Shown here one piece after another: positions 8,306 to 16,439 of a stretch of 42,760 nucleotides of DNA. How positions within the stretch are numbered: the stretch's first letter is position 1; every line of letters starts with the position of its first letter. The DNA is from a virus. Where the stretch lies: the IMG/VR virus record IMGVR_UViG_3300009788_000166, positions 1 to 42,760 of that record; one strand, written 5' to 3'. The position numbers were made by a program, and so were the translations under genes. The notes beneath the pieces were generated by a model. That model saw only the letters and a program-made list of their open reading frames with translations, was not told the DNA's origin and did no database searches.

Positions 8306-8703
8306 GAACTGATCTTGATAATGTTTTCGGTAAAAACAACATTGATTCATGGGCGGATTTAGATGCTGATGAAGATGCAGCGAAGATAACAGCACGAATA
8401 GCGGCCGCGATTGTTACTGCCGATGACATGATCGATTCATGTATGAGAAATGGGCCGTATCCACTTCCTCTTGTAGACCAAGCAGCGGCTACTCCGATTG
8501 TTATTCGTGATGTGTCTTCAAAACTTGCTGGAGTTTGGTTATACGAAGCACGTGGTGTAATAGATATGACACCTGATGGCATTGCAGTGCATCGATTGCA
8601 ATGGCATAAAAGAAGCGCGAAAGATATATTGCGCGATTTGATTGCTGGTAAGCTTCGTTTAGATAGTGTCACAGTTGAGTCATTCGCTCCGGAGGTAATA
8701 TGA
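8290..8703 (+). CDS. Head-tail connector (Mu gp36-like / DUF1320 type)
   Basis: A 137-residue helical protein with an acidic N-terminal half (NIDSWADLDADEDAAKITARI), a central P-Y-P-L-P-L motif and a long helix VIRDVSSKLAGVWLYEARG. This pattern and the position after the capsid gene fit the Mu gp36/DUF1320 family, which joins the portal to the tail as an adaptor ring. It overlaps the lipoprotein gene by 16 bases and the next gene by ATGA. Confidence 0.75.
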   Translation: MAYSVRTDLDNVFGKNNIDSWADLDADEDAAKITARIAAAIVTADDMIDSCMRNGPYPLPLVDQAAATPIVIRDVSSKLAGVWLYEARGVIDMTPDGIAVHRLQWHKRSAKDILRDLIAGKLRLDSVTVESFAPEVI

Positions 8704-8960
8704 TAACACCTGCAGAAGCTTTTGGTATTGATCAGTGTATTCAGTTGATGGGCCATAAACATCCAACAGCTGTATTTCTGGCGAATGAAATTGCTTCGGT
8801 AACTCCAAAAGAGGGAACCGGAGTTGAAACGCAGACTGGTATTGATATGGCCGTAAAACTTTGTATTGATAAGGGTATTGCATATCCAAATCAAGCAAAC
8901 TTGAAATTTTTGTTCACACGTGGCGATGAACGTAAACCTCTAAAAAGGAAACGCAAATGA
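8700..8960 (+). CDS. Hypothetical protein in head-tail module
   Basis: An 86-residue product of unknown function with no recognised domain. It is soluble, with a basic C-terminus (RKPLKRKRK). The start has GAGG upstream and overlaps the connector stop by ATGA; its own stop overlaps the next start by ATGA. Position suggests a role in virion assembly, but nothing in the sequence proves this. Confidence 0.7.
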   Translation: MITPAEAFGIDQCIQLMGHKHPTAVFLANEIASVTPKEGTGVETQTGIDMAVKLCIDKGIAYPNQANLKFLFTRGDERKPLKRKRK

Positions 8961-9271
8961 GTTGGTTAATTGTACTTTTACTTTCGTTCACGGCTGTCGC
9001 AACTCCCACCGAAACTGAACAGCAAATCGAGTCTTGGATTGATGACGAGGTCGTTAGGAGTGCTTGTGTTGAAATAAGTCATGTTCACGAACCCCCGTGC
9101 ACCGATATGTATGAGTTTCAATGTCCGGGAGGCTGTCCAGGACAACCTGGTGTGTGTGCTCAGTTTATGTCTGTATGTGTCGGAGAACTTTTCCCTGGTA
9201 GTGAAACGGTTTGCTGGCAGTTTGAATGTTTCACGACAGTGCCAATATGTGTGCAATGTTTCCCACTTTGA
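8957..9271 (+). CDS. Secreted cysteine-rich protein
   Basis: A 104-residue product starting with a clear signal peptide (MSWLIVLLLSFTAVATP) and no lipobox. The mature part has ten cysteines, with a Gly/Pro-rich centre C-P-G-G-C-P-G-Q-P-G-V-C, suggesting several disulphides and an exported, compact fold. It is wedged between head-tail joining genes, coupled by ATGA, yet does not look structural. A role at the host envelope (superinfection exclusion, lysis control) is possible. I do not recognise the family. Confidence 0.65.
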   Translation: MSWLIVLLLSFTAVATPTETEQQIESWIDDEVVRSACVEISHVHEPPCTDMYEFQCPGGCPGQPGVCAQFMSVCVGELFPGSETVCWQFECFTTVPICVQCFPL

Positions 9272-9272
9272 A

Positions 9273-9740
9273 ATGTCCGACGTAAGAATAAATCTGAAGC
9301 CCCTATTAAGACTCGGAAACGTTCCAACAACTGTCTTTAGTCAGTGGGCTGCGAGGTATCGAGCTTTTGTTAATGAAAGGTTCGTGACATATTCACGAGG
9401 TGGTGGAAATTGGAAACCTCTCAAACGAAAACGTCGACGCGGCAAGCGAGCAAGAGCATCTTTACTTCGGGATACAGGAACATTATTCGCAGCTCTAAAC
9501 GTGGTATTTTCAGGAGCTGCAGGACAATTGCAGAAATTGATTCCGAAGGGGATTCGCGTTGGATTTGGTGGTCCTGGGAAACATCCCAAGGCGCTCATTA
9601 CCGTTGCGGAACTTGCTGCAGTTCATAATTTTGGGTTAGGGCGAGTTCCTAAACGCGAAATTATTGTTGATCCTAGTATAAAAGTTCTTAACGAGATGGC
9701 AAACGACATAAAGAGATTTTGGAATGGCCGTCGGAGTTGA
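9273..9740 (+). CDS. Virion morphogenesis / tail completion protein (Mu gpG-like)
   Basis: A 155-residue protein. The signature R-D-T-G-T-L-F-A-A-L followed by a beta-rich part, IRVGFGG, then AELAAVHNFG and PKREIIVDPS, fits the phage virion morphogenesis/tail-completion family, where the late V-x-N-F-G and P-x-R motifs are typical. A very basic stretch (KPLKRKRRRGKRARA) lies near residue 50. The chosen ATG is one base after the previous stop. It overlaps the next gene by 17 bases. Confidence 0.75.
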   Translation: MSDVRINLKPLLRLGNVPTTVFSQWAARYRAFVNERFVTYSRGGGNWKPLKRKRRRGKRARASLLRDTGTLFAALNVVFSGAAGQLQKLIPKGIRVGFGGPGKHPKALITVAELAAVHNFGLGRVPKREIIVDPSIKVLNEMANDIKRFWNGRRS

Positions 9741-10245
9741 TCCACTTAGCATAGTGCATAATGCACTATGGACAATGCTTGAAGTTAATGCCGCTCTGGT
9801 GGCATTGGTCAAAGTTGGAAATCGCGTTAAGTATGATAACGTATTTAAGTTAGCACGTAAAGATGTTCTTAGTCAAGCGGACTTACCAGAAGTTTCAATT
9901 GTGCCTGCTGGTTCTTCGTTTGGAATTCAACAAACGAGCAATGGCACGAGGGTGTCACAATTCTATGAGTGTCGGTTGGTGACTGATGAATTGCGACTTG
10001 GACAGATTGGTGGATTTCTTCCTATTAAATGGGAAGTGATGCGTTCGTTTATTAACTGGCAAGCAACGCTATCCGCGTTAGTGTGGACTGGAAATACATT
10101 TGTAAAGAAACTCGCAATGACTGCAACTTCCGATAGTCTTATTGACACGGAGTTGACACTCGAAAGAGGTTTTGCTGGTTGGGTTTCATTGATGCAATTC
10201 GATGTTGAAATGTGGTTTCGCACGTTAGATGCGCAAGTAACATAG
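9724..10245 (+). CDS. Putative tail terminator protein
   Basis: A 173-residue protein in the usual place of the tail terminator, directly before the tail tube gene. It has an N-terminal helix (IVHNALWTMLEVNAALVALV) and a mixed alpha/beta body with ECRLVTDELRLG and a C-terminal MQFDVEMWFRTL strand, compatible with the lambda gpU/minor tail fold. No diagnostic motif is visible, so the assignment is mainly positional. Confidence 0.55.
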   Translation: MAVGVDPLSIVHNALWTMLEVNAALVALVKVGNRVKYDNVFKLARKDVLSQADLPEVSIVPAGSSFGIQQTSNGTRVSQFYECRLVTDELRLGQIGGFLPIKWEVMRSFINWQATLSALVWTGNTFVKKLAMTATSDSLIDTELTLERGFAGWVSLMQFDVEMWFRTLDAQVT

Positions 10246-10254
10246 GAGCTTAAT

Positions 10255-11082
10255 ATGTCAGTGCTTAGTGGAACAGATGGCGTAGTTGATGGTGTGAACA
10301 CAGTTCAAAAGTGGTCAATCAATTCAACTGCTGACTTACAAGCATACGTTGCAAGTAATACGAAACAGGGTACTGTTCGTGTTGCAGGCAATAAGGATTG
10401 GACGGGAACATTTGAAGCGTATGGTCATACTCCGATTCACTTTCCAGGTGATTCATTTACCGCCACTCTGTCAATTGACGAAACAAACGGAGTAGTGGCA
10501 GCTGCAATTTGTGATGAAGTTGTTATTGAATGGGATATCGAAGCGGGCGCAATTATTAAATACACAACATCATTCAGTGCGAATGCTGATTTGGTATTCG
10601 GTGCAGCAGCGGCAACGGATGTCACTGTTCCTGTTGTATTCTCATCGATTGGTACGAAACTCGAATCAGCTGAACCAATTGCAGTTCCGGTCTTTACGGA
10701 AATCATAAACATTCGAACTATGACATTGACCATCACTCGTTCGAATCAGGCATATGTAAGTAGTGGAACTGCTGGAAGTACTCGACGGGTGAAAGGAAAC
10801 CTTGATTACACATTCAGCTATACATTATACGAAGCTGATCCAACGTTATTGATTGCTGCAAACGCCGTCAAGCACCTAAAGGTGTTTGTAAATGCGACGT
10901 TATTCTGGGAACTCAAATGGGTGCGATTTGGGGAAGTAAGCAATCTCGAAGTGGACATTGAAGGGGCGACTTTAGTCGGACCAACTCAAAGCGCTGGGAT
11001 GGAAGGTTTCACTGATGTTGCTGGGACTGCGACTGAAGGATATATTAAGGATCCAGCAACTACTACACTCTGGCCAGTGTAA
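10255..11082 (+). CDS. Major tail tube protein
   Basis: A 275-residue beta-rich, acidic protein after the terminator candidate and before the chaperone and tape-measure genes, which is the standard siphovirus order. It contains GTVRVAGNKDWTGTFEAYGHTP and ATLSIDETNG, typical of tube proteins. It would polymerise into the tail tube through which DNA passes. It starts after GGAG and ends with TAATG overlap to the next gene. No Ig-like decoration domain is evident. No sheath gene is near, consistent with a non-contractile tail. Confidence 0.7.
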   Translation: MSVLSGTDGVVDGVNTVQKWSINSTADLQAYVASNTKQGTVRVAGNKDWTGTFEAYGHTPIHFPGDSFTATLSIDETNGVVAAAICDEVVIEWDIEAGAIIKYTTSFSANADLVFGAAAATDVTVPVVFSSIGTKLESAEPIAVPVFTEIINIRTMTLTITRSNQAYVSSGTAGSTRRVKGNLDYTFSYTLYEADPTLLIAANAVKHLKVFVNATLFWELKWVRFGEVSNLEVDIEGATLVGPTQSAGMEGFTDVAGTATEGYIKDPATTTLWPV

Positions 11083-11591
11083 TGAATTTATATCAGGTAG
11101 CTGCTACACCTTTAGTATTAAAGGGGTTAAAGTTTCGACCATTGACAATTGGGAATCTTGCTGAGTATGAATTCTGGGCAATTTCTACTTTTCCCAATAA
11201 TGATCGTGCAATGGCTTTACAGTGCGCCGATGCTTGTGTTGATGGTCTTATAAAACTTCTCACCCTTAGTTCACACAAATCAGAACGCAAGATAAAGAAA
11301 TTACTTCGTTCTGATGCAACGTTAGTAGCAATAAATGACAAGGTGTTGCCACATATACTTGGAACTTCATATAAGGGCGAGGAAAAATCGAAAAAGGGTG
11401 ACACTGACTGGTCATGGATATTTCGGGGTTTGGCGGAATTGTTTAATTTTACGCCAAGTGTTGTTAATGCAATGACCATTGACCAGGTAACTGCATACCT
11501 GGTTGAGAAAACTAAGAAATTTGATACTCTCGGTGAAGCAACTGAATATATTCGGAGACTGAAAAGTGGCAAAAGCATCAGCGATAATTGA
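11082..11591 (+). CDS. Putative tail assembly chaperone
   Basis: A 169-residue, mostly helical protein between tail tube and tape measure, the place of the gpG/GT-type chaperone. It begins LYQVAATPLVLKGLKFRPLTIGNLAEYE, resembling tail chaperone N-termini, and has basic and acidic helices. In many phages a programmed frameshift gives a longer form. Here the next frame is already the tape measure (26-base overlap), so I see no separate extension. Assignment is positional. Confidence 0.55.
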   Translation: MNLYQVAATPLVLKGLKFRPLTIGNLAEYEFWAISTFPNNDRAMALQCADACVDGLIKLLTLSSHKSERKIKKLLRSDATLVAINDKVLPHILGTSYKGEEKSKKGDTDWSWIFRGLAELFNFTPSVVNAMTIDQVTAYLVEKTKKFDTLGEATEYIRRLKSGKSISDN

Positions 11592-13629
11592 TCTAATCGC
11601 TAATGATAAGCGCTTCCGTAAAGCGATGACCGGGATTCAAGGCCTTATGGGAAAGGTCAAGGCTTCAATGGAAGCCGTTTCGCGGGCTGCTCGAAGGACA
11701 TTGCTTGTCGGTGCTGCAGCCATTGCAGGTTTTCTTCGACTCCAATCCCTCCAAATCAAAGCCGAAACAAAACTTGCAGCTGTATTAAAAGCGACTGGAG
11801 GTGCAGCAGGATTATCCGCTGAACAATTAAATAAGTACGCAGCAGAATTACAAGCGGCTACGGGTGTTGGTGATGAATTGATTATCAACATGCAGGCAGT
11901 ATTAGCGACATTCAGAAACATTAAGGGTGATGTTTTTAAGGATGCTACAAAGGCCATTGTTGATATGGCTGCTGTACTTGATACTGATTTGAAAAGCGCT
12001 GCAATTCAAGTTGGCAAAGCGTTGAATGATCCCATACGAGGAGTAAGTATGCTCACTCGTGTGGGAATTACCTTTACAGATCAGCAAACAGACATGATTA
12101 AGTCATTCGTTGAAATGGGTGATACTGTTTCAGCGCAAAATGTAGTTCTTACTGAATTACAAATGCAATTCGATGGGGTCGCAGAAGCGTTAGGGAAAAC
12201 ATTACCGGGTCAAGCATTAAAGGCTAAAAGCGCACTTGGAGATTTAGGGGAAAAGATCGGTGCAGTATTTACACCTGCTGCGATTAAACTTTTCAAAGCC
12301 ATTGTTAAACTCTCACGGCGGAGTAGTCGGTGGGTTACGGATAACGCAAAGTTAATTGTATCCCTTACAGCCACGACCGCTACTATCGCTATAGTGGCAG
12401 TGGCGATTCCTATTCTTGCCGGAACCATTGCTGTTCTTTCTAAATCACTTGTCATATTACAAGCGACTCTGTTACTTACTCGTGCGAAACTTGCGGCTCT
12501 TCCAGCGTTGATCACTGCCATTAACGCTTCAATTGTCGCAGCAGCGGCTGCGGTAGGGTTGCTTGTTATTCAATATGGAAGAATGCGTTCTGAAATAAAA
12601 GCAATTCGTAAATCATTAGGCGAAGCGACGACGTCACTAAATGAAGCGTCAACAGCTGGTCGCGAATTAAAAGAAGCTTTAGAAATTGAAGATTTTGGAA
12701 CTGCGTTAGAGGCCTCTAAACGAAAAACTGAAGCATTAAAGAATGCTGTCAGAGGCCTTACAGCTCAAGTTGCTGAGTTAGAAGAGGGCGGAACAAGTTT
12801 CGTATTTGGCGATGAAAATCAAGAAGCGTTATTACGCAATACTAGGCAGCAAATTCGAAGATTGAATCGTCAAATTGAAGATTCTGCTGATGAAGAAAAA
12901 CGTGTAAATGACTTGCTCGTGTCACGTTTGAGACTTGAAAAGGAAATTGCAGATAAGAAAGCAACATCAGCCGCTGCTGAGGCGAAATTCATTGCGGATA
13001 ATGCAGTGGCTGTTGAAGGCATTCGAAAAACAAATCAAGAAATCGCCGTGTTGAAAGGGGAAATTACTCAGCAGCAAGCGGACTTTAATGATTTGTTTTC
13101 TCAAGGTGTCAACGCTGCATTGGCGGCTGCATTGATTGAGGCTAAAACCGTTAAAGCTAAAATTGTTGCACAACAGGCAGAAAAGAAAGCCACTAAAGAT
13201 AAGCAACAAGCAATACAAAAATCAATGAGAGCTGAAGCGGCTGCGATTCGTGAATCGTTACTTACCGATAAACAGCGACTAGCAAATGACATTGCTCGAG
13301 TTAAGTTACTCGAACAGCAGGGATTCTTGACACGGCAAGAGACTGCAGAAAAGATCAAGCAGCTTAAGGCTCAAACAGAAATCAATAATCAAACTGGGAA
13401 AGTATTATCTGCACAAGCATTGTTTTCACGCATACAAGAATCAGCTGGTTCGAGGTTTGCACCTGGAGGTACACAAGCTATTTTGCAGCAATTGACTAAT
13501 CACATTCAAGCTGCGACACGTGAGAGTCAAAATAATAAGCGTCTAGTTACGGGTTCGGTGGATCGATTTAGAGAGTCGTTTGAACAAGTCGCTGAAGATG
13601 CGACACTGGTGGGTCGTTTTGGCACTTGA
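11566..13629 (+). CDS. Tape-measure protein
   Basis: A 687-residue protein that sets tail length. It begins AKASAIIDLIANDKRFRKAM, a typical tape-measure start, followed by ALA-rich helices, two hydrophobic segments (about 260-300 and 310-340: TATIAIVAVAIPILAGTIAV and AASIVAAAAAVGLL-like), and a long charged coiled coil to about residue 600. At the usual 0.15 nm per residue the tail would be about 100 nm. No peptidase or lysozyme domain is visible. Start is GTG at 11566, inside the chaperone gene, with GGAG upstream. Confidence 0.88.
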   Translation: MAKASAIIDLIANDKRFRKAMTGIQGLMGKVKASMEAVSRAARRTLLVGAAAIAGFLRLQSLQIKAETKLAAVLKATGGAAGLSAEQLNKYAAELQAATGVGDELIINMQAVLATFRNIKGDVFKDATKAIVDMAAVLDTDLKSAAIQVGKALNDPIRGVSMLTRVGITFTDQQTDMIKSFVEMGDTVSAQNVVLTELQMQFDGVAEALGKTLPGQALKAKSALGDLGEKIGAVFTPAAIKLFKAIVKLSRRSSRWVTDNAKLIVSLTATTATIAIVAVAIPILAGTIAVLSKSLVILQATLLLTRAKLAALPALITAINASIVAAAAAVGLLVIQYGRMRSEIKAIRKSLGEATTSLNEASTAGRELKEALEIEDFGTALEASKRKTEALKNAVRGLTAQVAELEEGGTSFVFGDENQEALLRNTRQQIRRLNRQIEDSADEEKRVNDLLVSRLRLEKEIADKKATSAAAEAKFIADNAVAVEGIRKTNQEIAVLKGEITQQQADFNDLFSQGVNAALAAALIEAKTVKAKIVAQQAEKKATKDKQQAIQKSMRAEAAAIRESLLTDKQRLANDIARVKLLEQQGFLTRQETAEKIKQLKAQTEINNQTGKVLSAQALFSRIQESAGSRFAPGGTQAILQQLTNHIQAATRESQNNKRLVTGSVDRFRESFEQVAEDATLVGRFGT

Positions 13630-14473
13630 TTATGAAGAATTAAAAGGCTCACCAGTTGAACGTGGAGGGCTCGATAACTTTTCTGCAACAATGACTGTTT
13701 TAGTCAATTGGGATGACAGACATTCATTTATGCGAGAGTGGGCGGGTTGGATGCGAGTATATCCTCATTCGTCTATATTTTCTACGGCAATTAGATGTAT
13801 TTCTGCACGGTCCGTGCCATTTGGGGGTGAATTAGGAACTGGCATAGAAATCCCCACGGCCTTAGGTAGTTTAACCAAATATGAAAAGGCGAAAATTACT
13901 TTAGAATTTGGTAATCCTAATGCGAATTCAATCGATACTGCGGGAGGTTCACCGGGATCTCAAATAACTATTCCTCAAATCTTGAATCAATTCACTGAAG
14001 ACTTTGAACCATTTAGTGAATTTCAAACTTTACCACATGAACTTTTTCAATGGCAAGACGGGACATTATTAAAGCCAAATGAATCCCCTGGAAAACAAAC
14101 CGTTGGTTTTAATTACGTTGTTACTCGCCATAATTTGTTTGGTGAATCCGTCGCAAACCTTATGACCTTTGTTGATCATGTTAATGTTGGGCAACTTATT
14201 GGGCTTACCCCATTGTTAGAGGGATTTGTTTTTGCTCCTGAAACGTTATTATTTGGCACTCCAACAATTCGTTCCAGAGGGACTTCGATATTTGGTATCA
14301 AAGCCATTGATTTTACAATGCGCTTTAGTTATAGACCGGCGGGATGGAATACTTTTTGGCGTGGAGATAAAGTGGTAGTTGGAGGAGTTGGTGGGTATGA
14401 CACTATCCATTTGAAGGGTGCTTCAAATCCACAATATAGAAATTTTCCTACGAAAAGCTTTTTGGGCATATGA
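13598..14473 (+). CDS. Distal tail protein candidate
   Basis: A protein of about 291 residues, of unknown family, directly after the tape measure where distal tail (Dit-like) proteins lie. It is beta-rich with aromatic residues: VLVNWDDRHSFMREWAGWMR, KTVGF-like beta strands, and AIDFTMRFSYRPAGWNTFW near the end. The start is uncertain: the ATG used here overlaps the tape measure by 32 bases; an in-frame TTG at 13619 has GGTGGG upstream. The stop overlaps the next start by ATGA. Confidence 0.55.
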   Translation: MRHWWVVLALDYEELKGSPVERGGLDNFSATMTVLVNWDDRHSFMREWAGWMRVYPHSSIFSTAIRCISARSVPFGGELGTGIEIPTALGSLTKYEKAKITLEFGNPNANSIDTAGGSPGSQITIPQILNQFTEDFEPFSEFQTLPHELFQWQDGTLLKPNESPGKQTVGFNYVVTRHNLFGESVANLMTFVDHVNVGQLIGLTPLLEGFVFAPETLLFGTPTIRSRGTSIFGIKAIDFTMRFSYRPAGWNTFWRGDKVVVGGVGGYDTIHLKGASNPQYRNFPTKSFLGI

Positions 14474-15780
14474 TTGATAAAGTAATACGTGGTGATGGGA
14501 TTTCTGCATCCCAATGGAATATGCTTGTTCGCAAAGCGAATAGGCGTATTACGGGTCCGCGTGTTATTGAAACGCCAGATGGTTGGCATATTCGTGATCA
14601 ACCATTGCAAGAAGGTGGAACTGGCACTGGAGTTCAACAATTCATTATACAAAGTATCGCCGCTGATTCATTTCAATGTTTAACGTGGGATGGTACTGAT
14701 TTAGGGACAGAGCTTGTCACTGTCGTTAAACCTTTTATTCATCGTCAATCCCCGTGGGATGGACAAGTTCGAGAAAATACGTTGTATACCTATATAAATG
14801 ATCAACAGAGAATAGCTACCGATACACTTACGTCAATAGCTATAATTGAGTTATTGACTCCGAGATATTTAGTCGGTGATATTGTCTATGCTTCAAAGCC
14901 AATTGGCGGGGGTATTGATCCGACAATTGAAACGGTCGATGATGATACTTGGTTAGACGATAATCGAGATGGGCGATCTTGGCTATCATTTGATCCTAGC
15001 CAAAATACAACTACGCAACAATTTAAGATAATAGATATCAATAATGATTTTATAACATGTTTCGTATGGGATGGCCTTTTATTAGGAACTGTTCCATTTA
15101 CAATTGTTAAGCCGTATACCTTACGCCGTTCCCCTTGGGATGGTTTAACTCGTGATGGTATATCATACGTATATACTGATTTTCAGATTCGTAATGCAAC
15201 TAATGAAGAAGATACTGTTGAAGAAAAGGTCGAACCAAAGTATCTTATTAACGATGTGATTTATGCGTCACGTCCTATTGGTGGGGATATTGCTGATACT
15301 GATCTTTCTCCATTACAGTTAAGTACTGCATGGTTAGACGACAATCGAGATGGTCGGCAATGGCTTGGACCAGGATCCGGCGGAACAGTTGTTAAGCAAT
15401 TTGTAATTACGGATTCCAATAAACGTGATTTTCTTATTTGTCGTGCTTTAAGTGGTATCACTGTTAGTGGTGATGAAGTACTTCTCATTAAACCATGGTT
15501 ACTTAGGTATACTCATTGGAATGCAGGTTCTGGGGGTGTTAGTCGAAGCGGTATTCAATTTTTCTATTCAGGTGCACAAACTCGTCGGGCGACTCGACTA
15601 ACTGATGAATTGGATGAATTCCAAATAGTAATTCCGAGATACCGTTCTGGGGATACCCTTTACGGATCACGTCCCAATGTAGGAAGTTTTCATGATATCA
15701 ATTTGGAAGGATTTATTACCAATGAACAATGGTTAGATGATAATCGTGATGGGCGTGCTTGGGCAAAGATTTTTGCATGA
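14470..15780 (+). CDS. Tail protein made of three internal repeats
   Basis: A 436-residue protein whose body is three tandem modules of about 125 residues. Each runs from a Q-F-x-I-x-D strand through C-x-x-W-D-G and a KPxxLRxxxWDG segment to a P-R-Y-x-x-G-D-x-x-Y-A-S-x-P-I-G-G motif, and ends in the near-invariant W-L-D-D-N-R-D-G-R at 161-169, 288-296 and 421-429. The third module is most diverged. The N-terminal 50 residues are unique. I do not recognise the family. Position suggests a tail tip, baseplate or fibre-base component. It is coupled by ATGA on both sides. Confidence 0.7.
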   Translation: MIDKVIRGDGISASQWNMLVRKANRRITGPRVIETPDGWHIRDQPLQEGGTGTGVQQFIIQSIAADSFQCLTWDGTDLGTELVTVVKPFIHRQSPWDGQVRENTLYTYINDQQRIATDTLTSIAIIELLTPRYLVGDIVYASKPIGGGIDPTIETVDDDTWLDDNRDGRSWLSFDPSQNTTTQQFKIIDINNDFITCFVWDGLLLGTVPFTIVKPYTLRRSPWDGLTRDGISYVYTDFQIRNATNEEDTVEEKVEPKYLINDVIYASRPIGGDIADTDLSPLQLSTAWLDDNRDGRQWLGPGSGGTVVKQFVITDSNKRDFLICRALSGITVSGDEVLLIKPWLLRYTHWNAGSGGVSRSGIQFFYSGAQTRRATRLTDELDEFQIVIPRYRSGDTLYGSRPNVGSFHDINLEGFITNEQWLDDNRDGRAWAKIFA

Positions 15781-16439
15781 CAACTAAATTTGATTCATTC
15801 GATAGCTCTGAGCTTGGTACTTTTGTTGAATCTCCATTGGGAGTGAGAAATCGCTTAATGCCATTAACTATTTTATTGTTTATCGCCATTGATGAAGCTA
15901 GCCCATATACGGATACTCCAAATCCTGAAACTGGTCCGCAATGGTATCGAGATGATGTTGATGAATATAACTCTTTTGTGAACGTATTGAGAGTAGTCCA
16001 TGGCATTCATGTAAAAAATATCGTTATGCAACCGCTTGATTCAGAAGAGTTTACTGACTTAGATCTAAATGCGTTGGTACCAGCCGGTGAATCGCATTCG
16101 ATATTTAATTTTTTTCTAGCATTCAGACCTGGTTCGGTATCTCAGTATATTACAGCGCTTGATACCATATTAAATGAGGCAGCCGGCGTTCGATTTTCAG
16201 AGAGGGATGTGTTAATTGTTCTTGCAATTGATGATAGCGGTTCAGTGACAAGAGCAGATATAGAACCCACAATTTCCAATTTTATAAGTTTAATTGAAGA
16301 AGGGGTCGCTTACCCAAGAGTAACTATAGACGATCGAGGGTCGTTAAGACCGATATTTGAGGATGGGGGAGTGGCACAAAATGAAAGATGGGTTTTGGCG
16401 TTTACTACAATGTTAAGAGAAACGGATATTAGACCATGA
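15777..16439 (+). CDS. Hypothetical tail-region protein
   Basis: A 220-residue protein with the start chosen at the ATG that overlaps the previous stop (ATGA). It includes a strand-rich N-half (PLTILLFIAIDEASPYTDTP) and a C-half segment VLIVLAIDDSGSVTRADIEP that looks like the D-x-S-x-S metal site at the first strand of a von Willebrand A fold. Only about 70 residues follow, too few for a full VWA domain. The protein probably belongs to the tail tip, because it sits between two tail genes and is coupled to both. Function unknown. Confidence 0.6.
   Translation: MTTKFDSFDSSELGTFVESPLGVRNRLMPLTILLFIAIDEASPYTDTPNPETGPQWYRDDVDEYNSFVNVLRVVHGIHVKNIVMQPLDSEEFTDLDLNALVPAGESHSIFNFFLAFRPGSVSQYITALDTILNEAAGVRFSERDVLIVLAIDDSGSVTRADIEPTISNFISLIEEGVAYPRVTIDDRGSLRPIFEDGGVAQNERWVLAFTTMLRETDIRP

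Noticed and set aside
8361-8390. Additional hammerhead core near CTGATGAAGATGC
   Set aside because: CTGATGA here lies in a coding region and lacks stems I-III in the right order; the same is true of CTGATGA at 9981, 15602 and 12889.
8295-8894. Long minus-strand frame opposite the connector genes
   Set aside because: Shadow of the + strand genes; no ribosome site and no recognisable motif.
11082-11591. Programmed frameshift in the tail chaperone
   Set aside because: No slippery heptamer with an extension frame could be identified; the next frame is the tape measure itself.
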